This document shows positions 1-5,517 of a DNA stretch of 7,616 bases, in pieces. The notes below the pieces were generated by a model. It was not told the origin of the DNA, ran no database searches, and worked only from the letters and a program-made list of their open reading frames with translations. Both the position numbers and the translations under genes were made by a program. This stretch comes from an uncultured Dehalococcoidia bacterium (lineage in GTDB: Bacteria; Chloroflexota; Dehalococcoidia; Tepidiformales; Tepidiformaceae): NCBI GenBank assembly GCA_937864275.1, contig CALMIW010000835.1:1-7616 (forward strand), read 5' to 3'. The first letter of the stretch is position 1. Every line of letters starts with the position of its first letter.

Positions 1-564
1 CCACTCGCTCGCGTACTTCGCCACCAGCCGAAGCGTCCGTTTCTCGCCGCTTCCGCCGATGAGGATCGGTGGGCGGCCGCTGGCGGGCTTTGGGATGCAA
101 TCCGCGCCGTTCAACTGGTAGTACCTCCCGGCGAACGTCGCGGGTCCGGGCGACCAGAGCGACTGCATCACCTGGATAGCCTCGTCCAGCCGGTCGAACC
201 GCTCTTTCAGGGGAGGGAAGGGGATGCCGTACGCCGCGTGCTCCGCCTCGTTCCAGCCCGCGCCGAGCCCCATCACGAAGCGGCCGCCGCTCAACTGGTC
301 GATCTGCGCGGCCATCCGGCCGACATCCGCAGGCGACCGGAACGTTACCGGTGAAACCAGGGGCCCGAACCGGATGGTCGACGTCTCCCGCGCCGCCACC
401 GCGAACGAGAGGTAGGCCTCCAGCGAGTCCTGCTGGCGCCCGATGAAGTAGTGATCCGAGCGCATGAGCGTGGGGAAGCCAAGCCGTTCGGCCATCCTGA
501 GGATGTGGATCCAGCGCTCCCAGGTGAGCCCGTTCTGTCCCTCAACCATCAGTCCGATGCGCAT
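1..564 (-). CDS. LLM-class (luciferase-like, probably F420-dependent) oxidoreductase, N-terminal part
   Basis: Reading the minus strand from the ATG at 564 gives 188 open codons to the window edge, beginning MRIGLMVEGQNGLTWERW; the C-terminus lies outside. The protein shows the luciferase-like TIM-barrel pattern: a first strand (residues 2-7), 'AERLGFPTLMRSDHYF' (25-40), 'IRFGPLVSPVTFRSPADVGRMAAQID' (64-89), the family signature 'LSGGRFVMGLGAGWNEAEHAAYGI' (91-114) and 'ERFDRLDEAIQVMQSLW' (121-137), then 'GRPPILIGGSGEKRTLRLVAKYA' (163-185). Such flavin- or F420-dependent enzymes oxidise or reduce small molecules in the cytosol; the substrate cannot be read from sequence. F420 rather than FMN is inferred from resemblance to that subgroup. 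A GAGGG Shine-Dalgarno (570-574) lies 5 nt before the ATG, fixing the start. The gene is divergent from the membrane-protein gene at 897. Family call is firm, cofactor less so. Confidence 0.92.
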   Translation of the reverse strand, partial: MRIGLMVEGQNGLTWERWIHILRMAERLGFPTLMRSDHYFIGRQQDSLEAYLSFAVAARETSTIRFGPLVSPVTFRSPADVGRMAAQIDQLSGGRFVMGLGAGWNEAEHAAYGIPFPPLKERFDRLDEAIQVMQSLWSPGPATFAGRYYQLNGADCIPKPASGRPPILIGGSGEKRTLRLVAKYASEW

Positions 565-569
565 GTCAG

Positions 570-574
570 CCCTC
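570..574 (-). promoter_or_regulatory. Shine-Dalgarno of the LLM oxidoreductase
   Basis: The minus strand reads GAGGG followed by 5 nt and the ATG at 564. It supports this start and shows that this gene is translated from a leadered mRNA, unlike several others here. Confidence 0.6.
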
Positions 575-680
575 GTTTCAGCCCTGTCGCAGGCGCAGAG
601 TCTACCGCGAAAGTCGGCACTCCATGGCCGGTTGGCCGCGAAAGGAGCTTTCGGGCCAGCCCAAAAGCCTGTAAAGATTG

Positions 681-715
681 GCCCATCCGGACGCTCGCAA
701 CAGGACCGGATGGGC
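681..715. repeat. Inverted repeat, 10-bp perfect arms, 15-nt loop
   Basis: GCCCATCCGG (681-690) is matched exactly by its reverse complement CCGGATGGGC (706-715). As RNA on either strand it would form a 10-bp GC-rich stem. There is no T-run directly after it (the T-rich stretch starts about 13 nt later), so it is a poor intrinsic terminator. On the plus strand it would lie about 180 nt before the membrane-protein start, possibly in its 5' leader; alternatively it is a protein-binding site. Function unknown. Confidence 0.5.
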
Positions 716-896
716 GGTCACCGCCGCCTTTTCCTGAGTTTTACTGTTGCCAACACAACGGTCCGGTACACGGAGGTGCACCAATTACAGGACTGGTTCC
801 GCCGCACTAATCACCATCTCGTCCGACCTTCGTGCCGAACCGGGGACAGCAACTCCTGGGAGACACACCAGAACACATTCACTTCGGGGGATGAAA

Positions 897-1565
897 ATGA
901 GCCGCAAACAACTGGATGTCCTTTTCTCCGGTGGAGCCATCGTGCTCGCCATCCTGATGCTGGTCCTGGGCTACGTCCTGGGCGACCAGGCAGCCTTCGC
1001 TGACGACTACGTGAAGGAACAACTCAGCGAACAGAAGATCAAGTTCGCCACCCAGGAGGAGCTCGACAAAGACGAGGCCGCCGAGGCGAACCAGAAGTTC
1101 GCCAAGGTCACCGAGTGGAAGGAAGGCTCCAAGTGCCTGGAAGAGAACGCAGGCAAGGACCTGACCACCGGCAAGCAGGCCGAGTGCTACGGCAACTTCT
1201 ACATCGGCATGCACATGGCCCGCTCCGCAGCGAACGCCGGCTTCGAAGGCGCGACCTACGCCACGCTCGGCGCGACCCGCACCGCGCTCAGCGCCGAAGT
1301 CGCCGCCGCCAAGGCCAAGAACGACACCGCGGCTGCCGACGCGGCCCAGAAGAAGCTCGATTCGGCGACGTCGCTCCGCAGCACCATGCAGACCGGCGAG
1401 ACCCTTCGCGGCCTCCTCCTCACCAGCTACGGGTTCAGCATCTTCGGCGACAAGGCCGCCCTCGCAGCGACCGTCTGCTACCTGGGTGCCGCCCTCCTCG
1501 TCATCCTCGGCATCGCCGGCTTCGTCCACGCCTTCGTCTGGTCGAAGAACGGAAAGACAGCCTAG
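897..1565 (+). CDS. Conserved hypothetical membrane-anchored protein, two TM helices and an extracytoplasmic domain
   Basis: 222 aa beginning MSRKQLDVLFSGGAIVLAIL. A hydrophobic helix at residues about 10-29 follows a short basic N-terminus, then a polar domain of about 155 residues, a second helix at about 187-213 and a basic tail (WSKNGKTA). The polar domain is therefore probably outside the membrane. It contains 'AFADDYVKEQLSEQKIKF' (33-50), 'DLTTGKQAECYGNFYIGMHM' (88-107), an Ala/Lys-rich segment that may be coiled coil (132-157) and 'GETLRGLLLTSYGF' (167-180). Cys80 and Cys97 could form a disulfide. The layout resembles an uncharacterised family I recall from actinobacteria; function is unknown. 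I chose the ATG at 897 because GGGGG (886-890) lies 6 nt upstream; an in-frame ATG at 891 abuts those Gs and is the alternative. A start at 747 is open but lacks coding bias. A strong terminator follows. Confidence 0.85.
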   Translation: MSRKQLDVLFSGGAIVLAILMLVLGYVLGDQAAFADDYVKEQLSEQKIKFATQEELDKDEAAEANQKFAKVTEWKEGSKCLEENAGKDLTTGKQAECYGNFYIGMHMARSAANAGFEGATYATLGATRTALSAEVAAAKAKNDTAAADAAQKKLDSATSLRSTMQTGETLRGLLLTSYGFSIFGDKAALAATVCYLGAALLVILGIAGFVHAFVWSKNGKTA

Positions 1566-1589
1566 CCACGGCGCCACGCACCTCCAACA

Positions 1590-1620
1590 GAAAGGGCCGG
1601 TCGAATCGACCGGCCCTTTC
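1590..1620. terminator. Bidirectional intrinsic terminator (31-bp palindrome)
   Basis: GAAAGGGCCGGTCGA (1590-1604) and its exact reverse complement TCGACCGGCCCTTTC (1606-1620) flank one base. The transcript would form a very stable GC-rich hairpin with an A-run before and a T-run after on both strands. It lies 24 nt after the membrane-protein stop and 17 nt after the peroxidase stop on the other strand, so it can end both convergent transcripts. The T-tract is short (TTTC), so termination may rely on the strong stem. Confidence 0.85.
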
Positions 1621-1637
1621 GTCTGCCTGGCCCCGGG

Positions 1638-2117
1638 CTACTCCGCGAGGAGCGCCTCGATCGACCCCGTTACCTCCGGGTCCTCAGGAGCGGTGCGCGG
1701 CACGATCTTCTTCACCACGTTGCCCTTCTTGTTCACCAGGTACTTCTGGAAGTTCCACGTCACCTCGCCGCCAATCGGCTCCGGCAGCGATGTGAGTTCC
1801 CGGTAGAGCGGATGCATCTCCTCGCCCTTCACCGAGATCTTGGAGAACAGCGGGAACGTGACCCCGTAGTTGAGTTCGCAGAACTGGCCGATCTCCTCAT
1901 CGGTCCCCGGTTCCTGGCCCATGAAGTCGTTGGCCGGGAAGCCGAGGATCTCGAAGCCCTTGCCGTGGTACTCGTCGTAGATCGCCTGCAGCCCCTTGTA
2001 CTGCGGCGTGAGCCCGCACTTGCTCGCCACGTTCACGAGCATCACCACCTTGCCCTTGTAGTTCGAAAGGTCTTCCTCCGAACCGTCGAGGCGCTTCATC
2101 GTTCGTTCCAGGACCAT
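1638..2117 (-). CDS. Glutathione peroxidase family thiol peroxidase (Cys type)
   Basis: 159 aa, the usual length for bacterial members. It reduces H2O2 or organic hydroperoxides in the cytosol; bacterial Cys-type members generally use thioredoxin rather than glutathione as reductant. The thioredoxin-fold core starts at 'GKVVMLVNVASKCGLTPQYKGL' (22-43) with the peroxidatic Cys34 where animal enzymes have selenocysteine. 'GFPANDFMGQEPG' (59-71) supplies catalytic Gln68, and 'WNFQKYLV' (121-128) supplies Trp121 and Asn122. Cys80 in 'QFCELNYGVTFP' sits at the resolving-cysteine position of thioredoxin-dependent members. The common GFPCNQF motif is changed to GFPANDF, losing a non-catalytic cysteine. 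The ATG at 2117 follows AGGGGGTGA with 4 nt spacing; a TTG just upstream (2120) is less likely. The gene is divergent from the FAD enzyme and convergent with the 222-aa gene. Confidence 0.95.
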   Translation of the reverse strand: MVLERTMKRLDGSEEDLSNYKGKVVMLVNVASKCGLTPQYKGLQAIYDEYHGKGFEILGFPANDFMGQEPGTDEEIGQFCELNYGVTFPLFSKISVKGEEMHPLYRELTSLPEPIGGEVTWNFQKYLVNKKGNVVKKIVPRTAPEDPEVTGSIEALLAE

Positions 2118-2121
2118 CAAC

Positions 2122-2130
2122 TCACCCCCT
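2122..2130 (-). promoter_or_regulatory. Strong Shine-Dalgarno of the peroxidase gene
   Basis: The minus strand reads AGGGGGTGA, then GTTG and ATG. The near-perfect complement to the 16S tail at ideal spacing picks the ATG at 2117 as start over the adjacent TTG. Confidence 0.75.
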
Positions 2131-2143
2131 TGGCTTCCGTCCG

Positions 2144-2149
2144 ATCGTA
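2144..2149 (-). promoter_or_regulatory. Possible -10 element of the peroxidase gene
   Basis: The minus strand reads TACGAT 26 nt upstream of the ATG, which would place the transcript start just before the Shine-Dalgarno. No -35 hexamer is recognisable, so this is tentative. Confidence 0.3.
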
Positions 2150-2202
2150 GGACATCACTTTCCGCCCTGCTGGCACCCGTTTTCTTCCTCCTGCGCCGCC
2201 GC

Positions 2203-2208
2203 TACCAT
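2203..2208 (+). promoter_or_regulatory. -10-like TACCAT, probable leaderless promoter of the FAD oxidoreductase gene
   Basis: TACCAT fits TANNNT and ends 7 bp before the ATG at 2216. No Shine-Dalgarno is present in the preceding pyrimidine-rich 30 nt. This spacing is typical of genes whose transcript starts at the start codon. Inferred from sequence only. Confidence 0.45.
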
Positions 2209-2215
2209 CCGCGCC

Positions 2216-3448
2216 ATGACAGAGCAGTACGACGCAGTGATCATCGGCGGAGGCATCGCCGGGAGCGGGTTGGGCACCGTGCTCGCGCGCTCCGGGAAGT
2301 CCGTCCTTATCCTCGAAAAGTCCACCGCCTTCGAGGACGTCGTCCGCGGCGAATGGATCGCCCCCTGGGGCGTGGTCGAAGCGAAGCGGACCGGGCTCTA
2401 CGACGTCCTTCGCGGCGCGAACGACTATCACATCCCGCGCCACACCGAATACGGCGACGGCCTCGACCCGGCCGCCGGCGAGTCCCGCGCCGTCCAGCTC
2501 GCGATGCTCCCGGGCATCCCCGGCCCCCTCTCCGTCGGCCATCCGCAGGCCTGCCAGGCGCTCTTCGATGCCGCCGTCGCAGCCGGCGCCACCGGCGTCC
2601 GCGGCGTAACCGATGTCGCCGTCGAACCGGGCGCCGCGCCCTGCGTCCGCTACTCCGCCGGCGGCGCGGCGCACGAAGCCGCCGCACGCCTCGTCGTCGG
2701 CGCCGACGGCCGGGGCTCGGTCGTGCGCAGGCAGGCCGGCATCGAGCTCCACCAGGAGAAGACCCACCACTACTTCGCCGGCATGCTCGTCGATGGCGCC
2801 GATGGCTGGCCCATCGACACCGAAACCATGGGCACGGAGGGCGACGTCCAGTTCTTCGTTTTCCCGCAGGCGCCGGGCCGCCTCCGCCTCTACCTGAGCT
2901 TCGGCCTGGACCAGAAGAGCCGCTTCGCCGGGAGCGACAAGGAACGGAAGTTCCTCGAGGCCTTCCGGCTCTCCACCGTCCCAAACAGCGAATCGATCGC
3001 GAACGCCCGCATCGCCGGGCCCTGTCACGCCATCCCGAATCACAGCACCTGGACCGACACGCCGGTTGCTCCCGGCGTCGTCCTCCTCGGCGACGCCGCC
3101 GGCTACAACGACCCGATCATCGGCCAGGGCCTCGCCATCACGATGCGCGACATCCGCGTCGTCAGCGAACTGCTGCTCGGCCCGGGCGAATGGGACCAGG
3201 CGCTGTTCGCGCCGTACGTCGAAGAGCGGCGCGAACGCATGCGCCGCCTGCGGATGGCCGCCGCGATGGACTCCGTGGTCCACGCCGAGTTCGGCCCCGA
3301 GGCCACCGCGCGCAAACTCCGCATCATCACCCAGGCTGCCGGCGACCCGACGCTCGGCATGGCCCGCGCCGCGACGATGATTGGCCCGGAGATGCTCCCT
3401 CCCGAGGTCTTCAGCGAGGAAGCCTTCGCGAAGGTGGTGAACGCCTGA
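2216..3448 (+). CDS. FAD-dependent oxidoreductase/monooxygenase, PHBH-fold superfamily
   Basis: 410 aa, normal for the group. The N-terminal Rossmann motif is 'YDAVIIGGGIAGSGLGTVLARSGKSVLILEK' (5-35), with GGGIAGSG binding the FAD diphosphate and Glu34 at the ribose position; 'VRGEW' (43-47) contains the conserved Arg44. The 'DG' motif is 'VVGADGRGSVVRR' (160-172) and the 'GD' FAD motif is 'VVLLGDAAGYNDPIIGQGLAITMRD' (288-312). These three motifs define flavin hydroxylases such as p-hydroxybenzoate hydroxylase, but the same fold includes geranylgeranyl reductases and halogenases. The substrate cannot be read. A hydrophilic helix rich in Arg and Glu (336-347) follows the FAD domain; no membrane helix is seen. 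The methyltransferase start follows 39 bp later on the same strand, so the two may act on one compound, but each has its own -10-like box. Confidence 0.9.
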   Translation: MTEQYDAVIIGGGIAGSGLGTVLARSGKSVLILEKSTAFEDVVRGEWIAPWGVVEAKRTGLYDVLRGANDYHIPRHTEYGDGLDPAAGESRAVQLAMLPGIPGPLSVGHPQACQALFDAAVAAGATGVRGVTDVAVEPGAAPCVRYSAGGAAHEAAARLVVGADGRGSVVRRQAGIELHQEKTHHYFAGMLVDGADGWPIDTETMGTEGDVQFFVFPQAPGRLRLYLSFGLDQKSRFAGSDKERKFLEAFRLSTVPNSESIANARIAGPCHAIPNHSTWTDTPVAPGVVLLGDAAGYNDPIIGQGLAITMRDIRVVSELLLGPGEWDQALFAPYVEERRERMRRLRMAAAMDSVVHAEFGPEATARKLRIITQAAGDPTLGMARAATMIGPEMLPPEVFSEEAFAKVVNA

Positions 3449-3472
3449 CCTGCCGCGATCGGCCGCGCCGTG

Positions 3473-3478
3473 GATAAT
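3473..3478 (+). promoter_or_regulatory. -10-like GATAAT before the methyltransferase
   Basis: GATAAT differs by one base from TATAAT and ends 9 bp before the ATG at 3488, so a transcript would start at or just before that codon. No Shine-Dalgarno is visible. It lies inside the alternative N-terminal extension from GTG 3470, which argues against that start. Confidence 0.4.
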
Positions 3479-3487
3479 GAGCCGGCC

Positions 3488-4120
3488 ATGCAGCCCGCTT
3501 CGAAGCCCACCCGCATCGTCGTCGACCTTGGCTGCGGCCTGCGCAAGAAGCCCGGCGCGATCGGCCTCGATATCGCGAAGATCCCCGGCGTCGACGTCAT
3601 CGCCGACGTGACTCGCCCGCTACCGCTGCGCGATAACTCCGTCGACGAGATCCAGGCTTCGCACATCGTCGAGCACGTGGACGATCTGATGGCCTTCATG
3701 GGCGAGATCTGGCGTGTCTGCAAGCCGGGCGCGCTCGTCTACCTGCGGTTTCCCCACGGGACTTCGAAGTACGTCACCTGGAAGGACCCCACCCACAAGC
3801 GCGGCGTCCTCCTCGCCACCTTCGAGTACTTCGACCCCAACACGTTCGATGGCAGGTTCTGGGGCTACTACCACCCGGCGAAGTTCGAGACCGTGAAGCG
3901 CCGCATCAACTTCAACATGAACGCCGATACCTGGCAGCCAAAGACCGGCCGGCGCATCCTCGGGGCGATCTTCGACCGCCTGGCCAACCGCAACGAACGC
4001 TGGCAGTACTTCTGCGAACGGTTCTGGGGCAACTGGGTCGGCATGGAAGAAGGCCACATCTGGCTGCAGGCCCTCAAACCCGGGCCGGCCCCGGCTCCCC
4101 CCGAAAAGGGCACCGCGTAG
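3488..4120 (+). CDS. Class I SAM-dependent methyltransferase
   Basis: 210 aa from the ATG at 3488. Motif I is 'IVVDLGCGLRKKPGAIGLDI' (10-29), a SAM-binding glycine loop followed by the acidic strand end. 'VDVIADVTRPLPLRDNSVDEIQASHIVEHVDDLMAFMGEIWRVCKPGALVYLRFPH' (35-90) carries motifs II-IV and the post-motif 'KPG' turn typical of Methyltransf_11 proteins. 'WKDPTHKRG' (98-106) is a signature I associate with a subgroup of these stand-alone enzymes; after it the sequence is rich in aromatic residues (115-192), probably the substrate lid. The tail after 197 is Pro/Ala-rich and disordered. The acceptor is unknown. It follows the FAD oxidoreductase and converges with a minus-strand gene 3 bp beyond its stop, with no terminator between. 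A GTG at 3470 would add six residues but overlaps the GATAAT box. Confidence 0.88.
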   Translation: MQPASKPTRIVVDLGCGLRKKPGAIGLDIAKIPGVDVIADVTRPLPLRDNSVDEIQASHIVEHVDDLMAFMGEIWRVCKPGALVYLRFPHGTSKYVTWKDPTHKRGVLLATFEYFDPNTFDGRFWGYYHPAKFETVKRRINFNMNADTWQPKTGRRILGAIFDRLANRNERWQYFCERFWGNWVGMEEGHIWLQALKPGPAPAPPEKGTA

Positions 4121-4123
4121 GCG

Positions 4124-4492
4124 TTAGACGTAGACCACCGCCGCGCACAGGAGCAATACCACCACTCCTGCCAGCCCGACACCCGCCGACCAGCTCATCT
4201 GTACCTGCTGCTTGAGCTCGGCCTCGCGGTTGGCGTCGATGCGCCGGGCCAGCATGTCGTTCTCCACGGTCTCACCCCAGGCGTTCGAGAGGTCAGATCG
4301 CCCGAAGGGGATCGGCCCGGTGCTGCCGGAGGCGGTAAGGAGCAGAGGCAACGCGATGAGCAACAGCCAGAGTGCCAGCGACGAGCGAGATATCCCGCCA
4401 AACAGGGCGCTCCCGGCGACAGCGACGCCGACCGCCGCGAGCGCAACCGTTCCCACGAACGCCACGATCCGCCACAGCTCCCACCAGCTCAT
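4124..4492 (-). CDS. Small three-TM membrane protein, function unknown
   Basis: 122 aa, starting MSWWELWRIVAFVGTV. Predicted helices lie at about residues 7-31, 37-54 and 100-121. Between the second and third is a polar stretch of about 45 residues, including 'GRSDLSNAWGETVENDMLARRIDANREAELKQQ' (64-96), likely an amphipathic or coiled helix at the membrane surface. The ATG overlaps the stop of the upstream gene (ATGA at 4489-4492) and is preceded by GGGAGGTG at 5 nt, so translation is coupled and the two products are probably made in fixed ratio. The partner has the same TM-TM-polar helix-TM plan. I do not recognise the family. High third-position G/C supports a real gene. Confidence 0.75.
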   Translation of the reverse strand: MSWWELWRIVAFVGTVALAAVGVAVAGSALFGGISRSSLALWLLLIALPLLLTASGSTGPIPFGRSDLSNAWGETVENDMLARRIDANREAELKQQVQMSWSAGVGLAGVVVLLLCAAVVYV

Positions 4493-4878
4493 GACAACAC
4501 CTCCCCGATGACCGCCATCGCGACGAAGAGGAGCGAGAATCCGGAGGCGAGGAGCGTGAGCCCCGCGCGCCGCCGCTTCCGCAGGTCCGCGGCAACGTGC
4601 TCGTCGCGCAGCGACTGCTGCAGGAGCATCTCGCTGTGCAGGATGTTGGTGTAGTTCATCCCGTGGAGGCCCGTGCCCATCAGCGGGAGTGCGCCCATCA
4701 GGATCGGGCCGACGACCATCAGCAGTCCGCCGGCGATGAAAGTCAGCGACCCCACCGCCGTCCGGTTGGATTCGCCCAGGACGGCAGCCAGCACCGTCGC
4801 CGCGCACACGACGGCAGCGTCGAGCGCGACCACTGCAATGGCATACCGCCGGAGAGTCGAAGCGCGGCTCCCGCCCAT
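4489..4878 (-). CDS. Small three-TM membrane protein, function unknown
   Basis: 129 aa, starting MGGSRASTLRRYAIAVVALD. A basic N-terminus (R5, R10, R11) precedes helices at about residues 12-35, 42-68 and 105-127. The segment between the second and third is 'GMNYTNILHSEMLLQQSLRDEHVAADLRKRRR' (73-104), a charged helix ending in a basic cluster next to the last membrane segment; by the positive-inside rule that part is cytoplasmic. Family not recognised. The ATG at 4878 has no Shine-Dalgarno, but the minus strand reads TATACT exactly 6 nt upstream, so it is probably leaderless and starts its own transcript with the overlapping 122-aa gene. The unknown 149-aa gene ends 37 bp upstream on the same strand. 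Confidence 0.78.
   Translation of the reverse strand: MGGSRASTLRRYAIAVVALDAAVVCAATVLAAVLGESNRTAVGSLTFIAGGLLMVVGPILMGALPLMGTGLHGMNYTNILHSEMLLQQSLRDEHVAADLRKRRRAGLTLLASGFSLLFVAMAVIGEVLS
4498..4505 (-). promoter_or_regulatory. Shine-Dalgarno for the 122-aa membrane protein, inside the 129-aa gene
   Basis: The minus strand reads GGGAGGTG, then 5 nt and the ATG at 4492. It lies within the last codons of the upstream gene, so the second protein can be reinitiated on the same mRNA and its start is well defined. Confidence 0.75.
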
Positions 4879-4884
4879 CGCACG

Positions 4885-4890
4885 AGTATA
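4885..4890 (-). promoter_or_regulatory. -10 box TATACT, probable leaderless promoter of the 129-aa/122-aa pair
   Basis: The minus strand reads TATACT followed by CGTGCG and ATG. It is the best -10 match in the window. No -35 was found. The 6-bp gap to the start codon predicts a transcript beginning at or near the A of ATG. Confidence 0.55.
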
Positions 4891-4915
4891 GGAGGGCGCG
4901 CAAGCGCCGGACCGC

Positions 4916-5365
4916 TCAGGCTGCGCGCGTGAACCAGCCCCATGGCCCCGGCACGTCGCCGGTTTCGCCCGTTTCCCGGAGCGGGAACCAGAGCGGCGAA
5001 AGCGCGTTCTCCAGCCGGGTCGGCGCCTTCACGTCCGAGCGCGTTGTCTGCCAGGTCGCTTCGCCAGGGGCCGCTGCAAGCGTCTCCGCAACGACGGCGG
5101 GCGCCGGCGTATCCGCGACGAGCGCCGTGCCCTCCGTGCGTTCGGCGCGGACGCGCAGGCCCCAAGCCTTCAGCGCCTCGGTGATGATCTCGATGGAGGC
5201 GGGCTCGTCCAGGTAGACCACATCGCGCGAGTTCCGCGAGACGACCGTCACCGCCCGGGACTGCGGCTCGAGTTCGGTCGAACGAGGGACAGGCTTCAAG
5301 TAGCGCATCTTCGTACTTGGGAAATCGTCGGCTCCCGGGGCGGGAACAGCGGCAGTTCCCTCCAT
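4916..5365 (-). CDS. Hypothetical soluble protein, function unknown
   Basis: 149 aa from the ATG at 5365. No membrane helix, signal peptide or domain was recognised. The middle has an alternating strand/helix look: 'RAVTVVSRNSRDVVYLDEPASIEIITEALKAWGLRVRAERTEGTALVADTPAPAVVAETLAAA' (37-99). The C-terminus has an aromatic-rich end (PLWFPLRE, then GPWGWFTRAA). Third positions are strongly G/C from about residue 20 onward, supporting a real gene. The first 19 codons (GGA, ACT, GCT, GTT, AGT and so on) lack this bias, so the true start may be the ATG at 5308 (130 aa). Neither start has a Shine-Dalgarno or a -10 box at leaderless spacing. It is the first of three minus-strand genes, 37 bp before the 129-aa membrane protein, and could be co-transcribed with it. 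Confidence 0.65.
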   Translation of the reverse strand: MEGTAAVPAPGADDFPSTKMRYLKPVPRSTELEPQSRAVTVVSRNSRDVVYLDEPASIEIITEALKAWGLRVRAERTEGTALVADTPAPAVVAETLAAAPGEATWQTTRSDVKAPTRLENALSPLWFPLRETGETGDVPGPWGWFTRAA

Positions 5366-5457
5366 TTCGGTAACCGCTTCGTAAACTCTGCCGGGGACCC
5401 CCTGCCAGATTCGATTTTCGGGTCGACAGACGGTGAAAACCCTCGCCTTGAGGGCCA

Positions 5458-5471
5458 GTTCGGTACCGAAC
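5458..5471. repeat. Perfect 14-bp palindrome GTTCGGTACCGAAC
   Basis: The site equals its own reverse complement and lies about 75 bp before the nhaA start and 92 bp before the divergent 149-aa gene, a suitable place for a dimeric repressor or activator. Operator role is inference. Confidence 0.45.
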
Positions 5472-5517
5472 GGTGGACAACCGGGACACGCGTTTTTAGA
5501 TGACTTCGCAAGGCCCG

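Larger units (their letters stand above)
565..896. other. Divergent non-coding gap between LLM oxidoreductase and membrane-protein gene
   Basis: About 330 bases without a gene I can support. Open frames cross it but lack the strong G/C third-position bias of the real genes. It must hold the promoters of both flanking divergent genes, although no convincing -35/-10 pair could be picked. It contains an inverted repeat (681-715), a short palindrome TGTTG-C-CAACA (745-755) and a locally T-richer stretch (about 727-750), which is unusual in this GC-rich DNA. No known riboswitch core, tRNA or small RNA was recognised. Confidence 0.6.

Noticed and set aside
565..890. Riboswitch or small RNA in the divergent gap
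   Set aside because: I looked for glycine, c-di-GMP, cobalamin and ydaO-type conserved cores and found none; only a single simple hairpin is visible.
747..896. N-terminal extension of the 222-aa membrane protein from an upstream start
   Set aside because: These codons lack the G/C third-position bias, and the extension would put 50 polar residues before a clear anchor helix; the GGGGG before 897 fits better.
464..1003. Plus-strand open frame across the divergent gap
   Set aside because: No coding bias, no recognisable motif, and it overlaps both the LLM gene and the membrane-protein gene.
879..1577. Minus-strand open frame opposite the 222-aa membrane protein
   Set aside because: Gly/Glu/Leu-rich shadow; the plus frame has coherent TM topology, a Shine-Dalgarno and a terminator.
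2117..3283. Long open frame (388 codons) on the minus strand opposite the FAD oxidoreductase
   Set aside because: Low-complexity acidic, Gly/Ala-rich translation caused by GC bias; the plus strand carries three intact FAD motifs.
3470..3487. GTG start six codons upstream for the methyltransferase
   Set aside because: It overlaps the GATAAT box and has no Shine-Dalgarno; the added residues (MDNEPA) carry no conserved feature. Not fully excluded.
5440..5454. Small hairpin CCCTC-GCCTT-GAGGG before nhaA
   Set aside because: A 5-bp stem with no T-run; too short to separate from chance in this GC-rich sequence.
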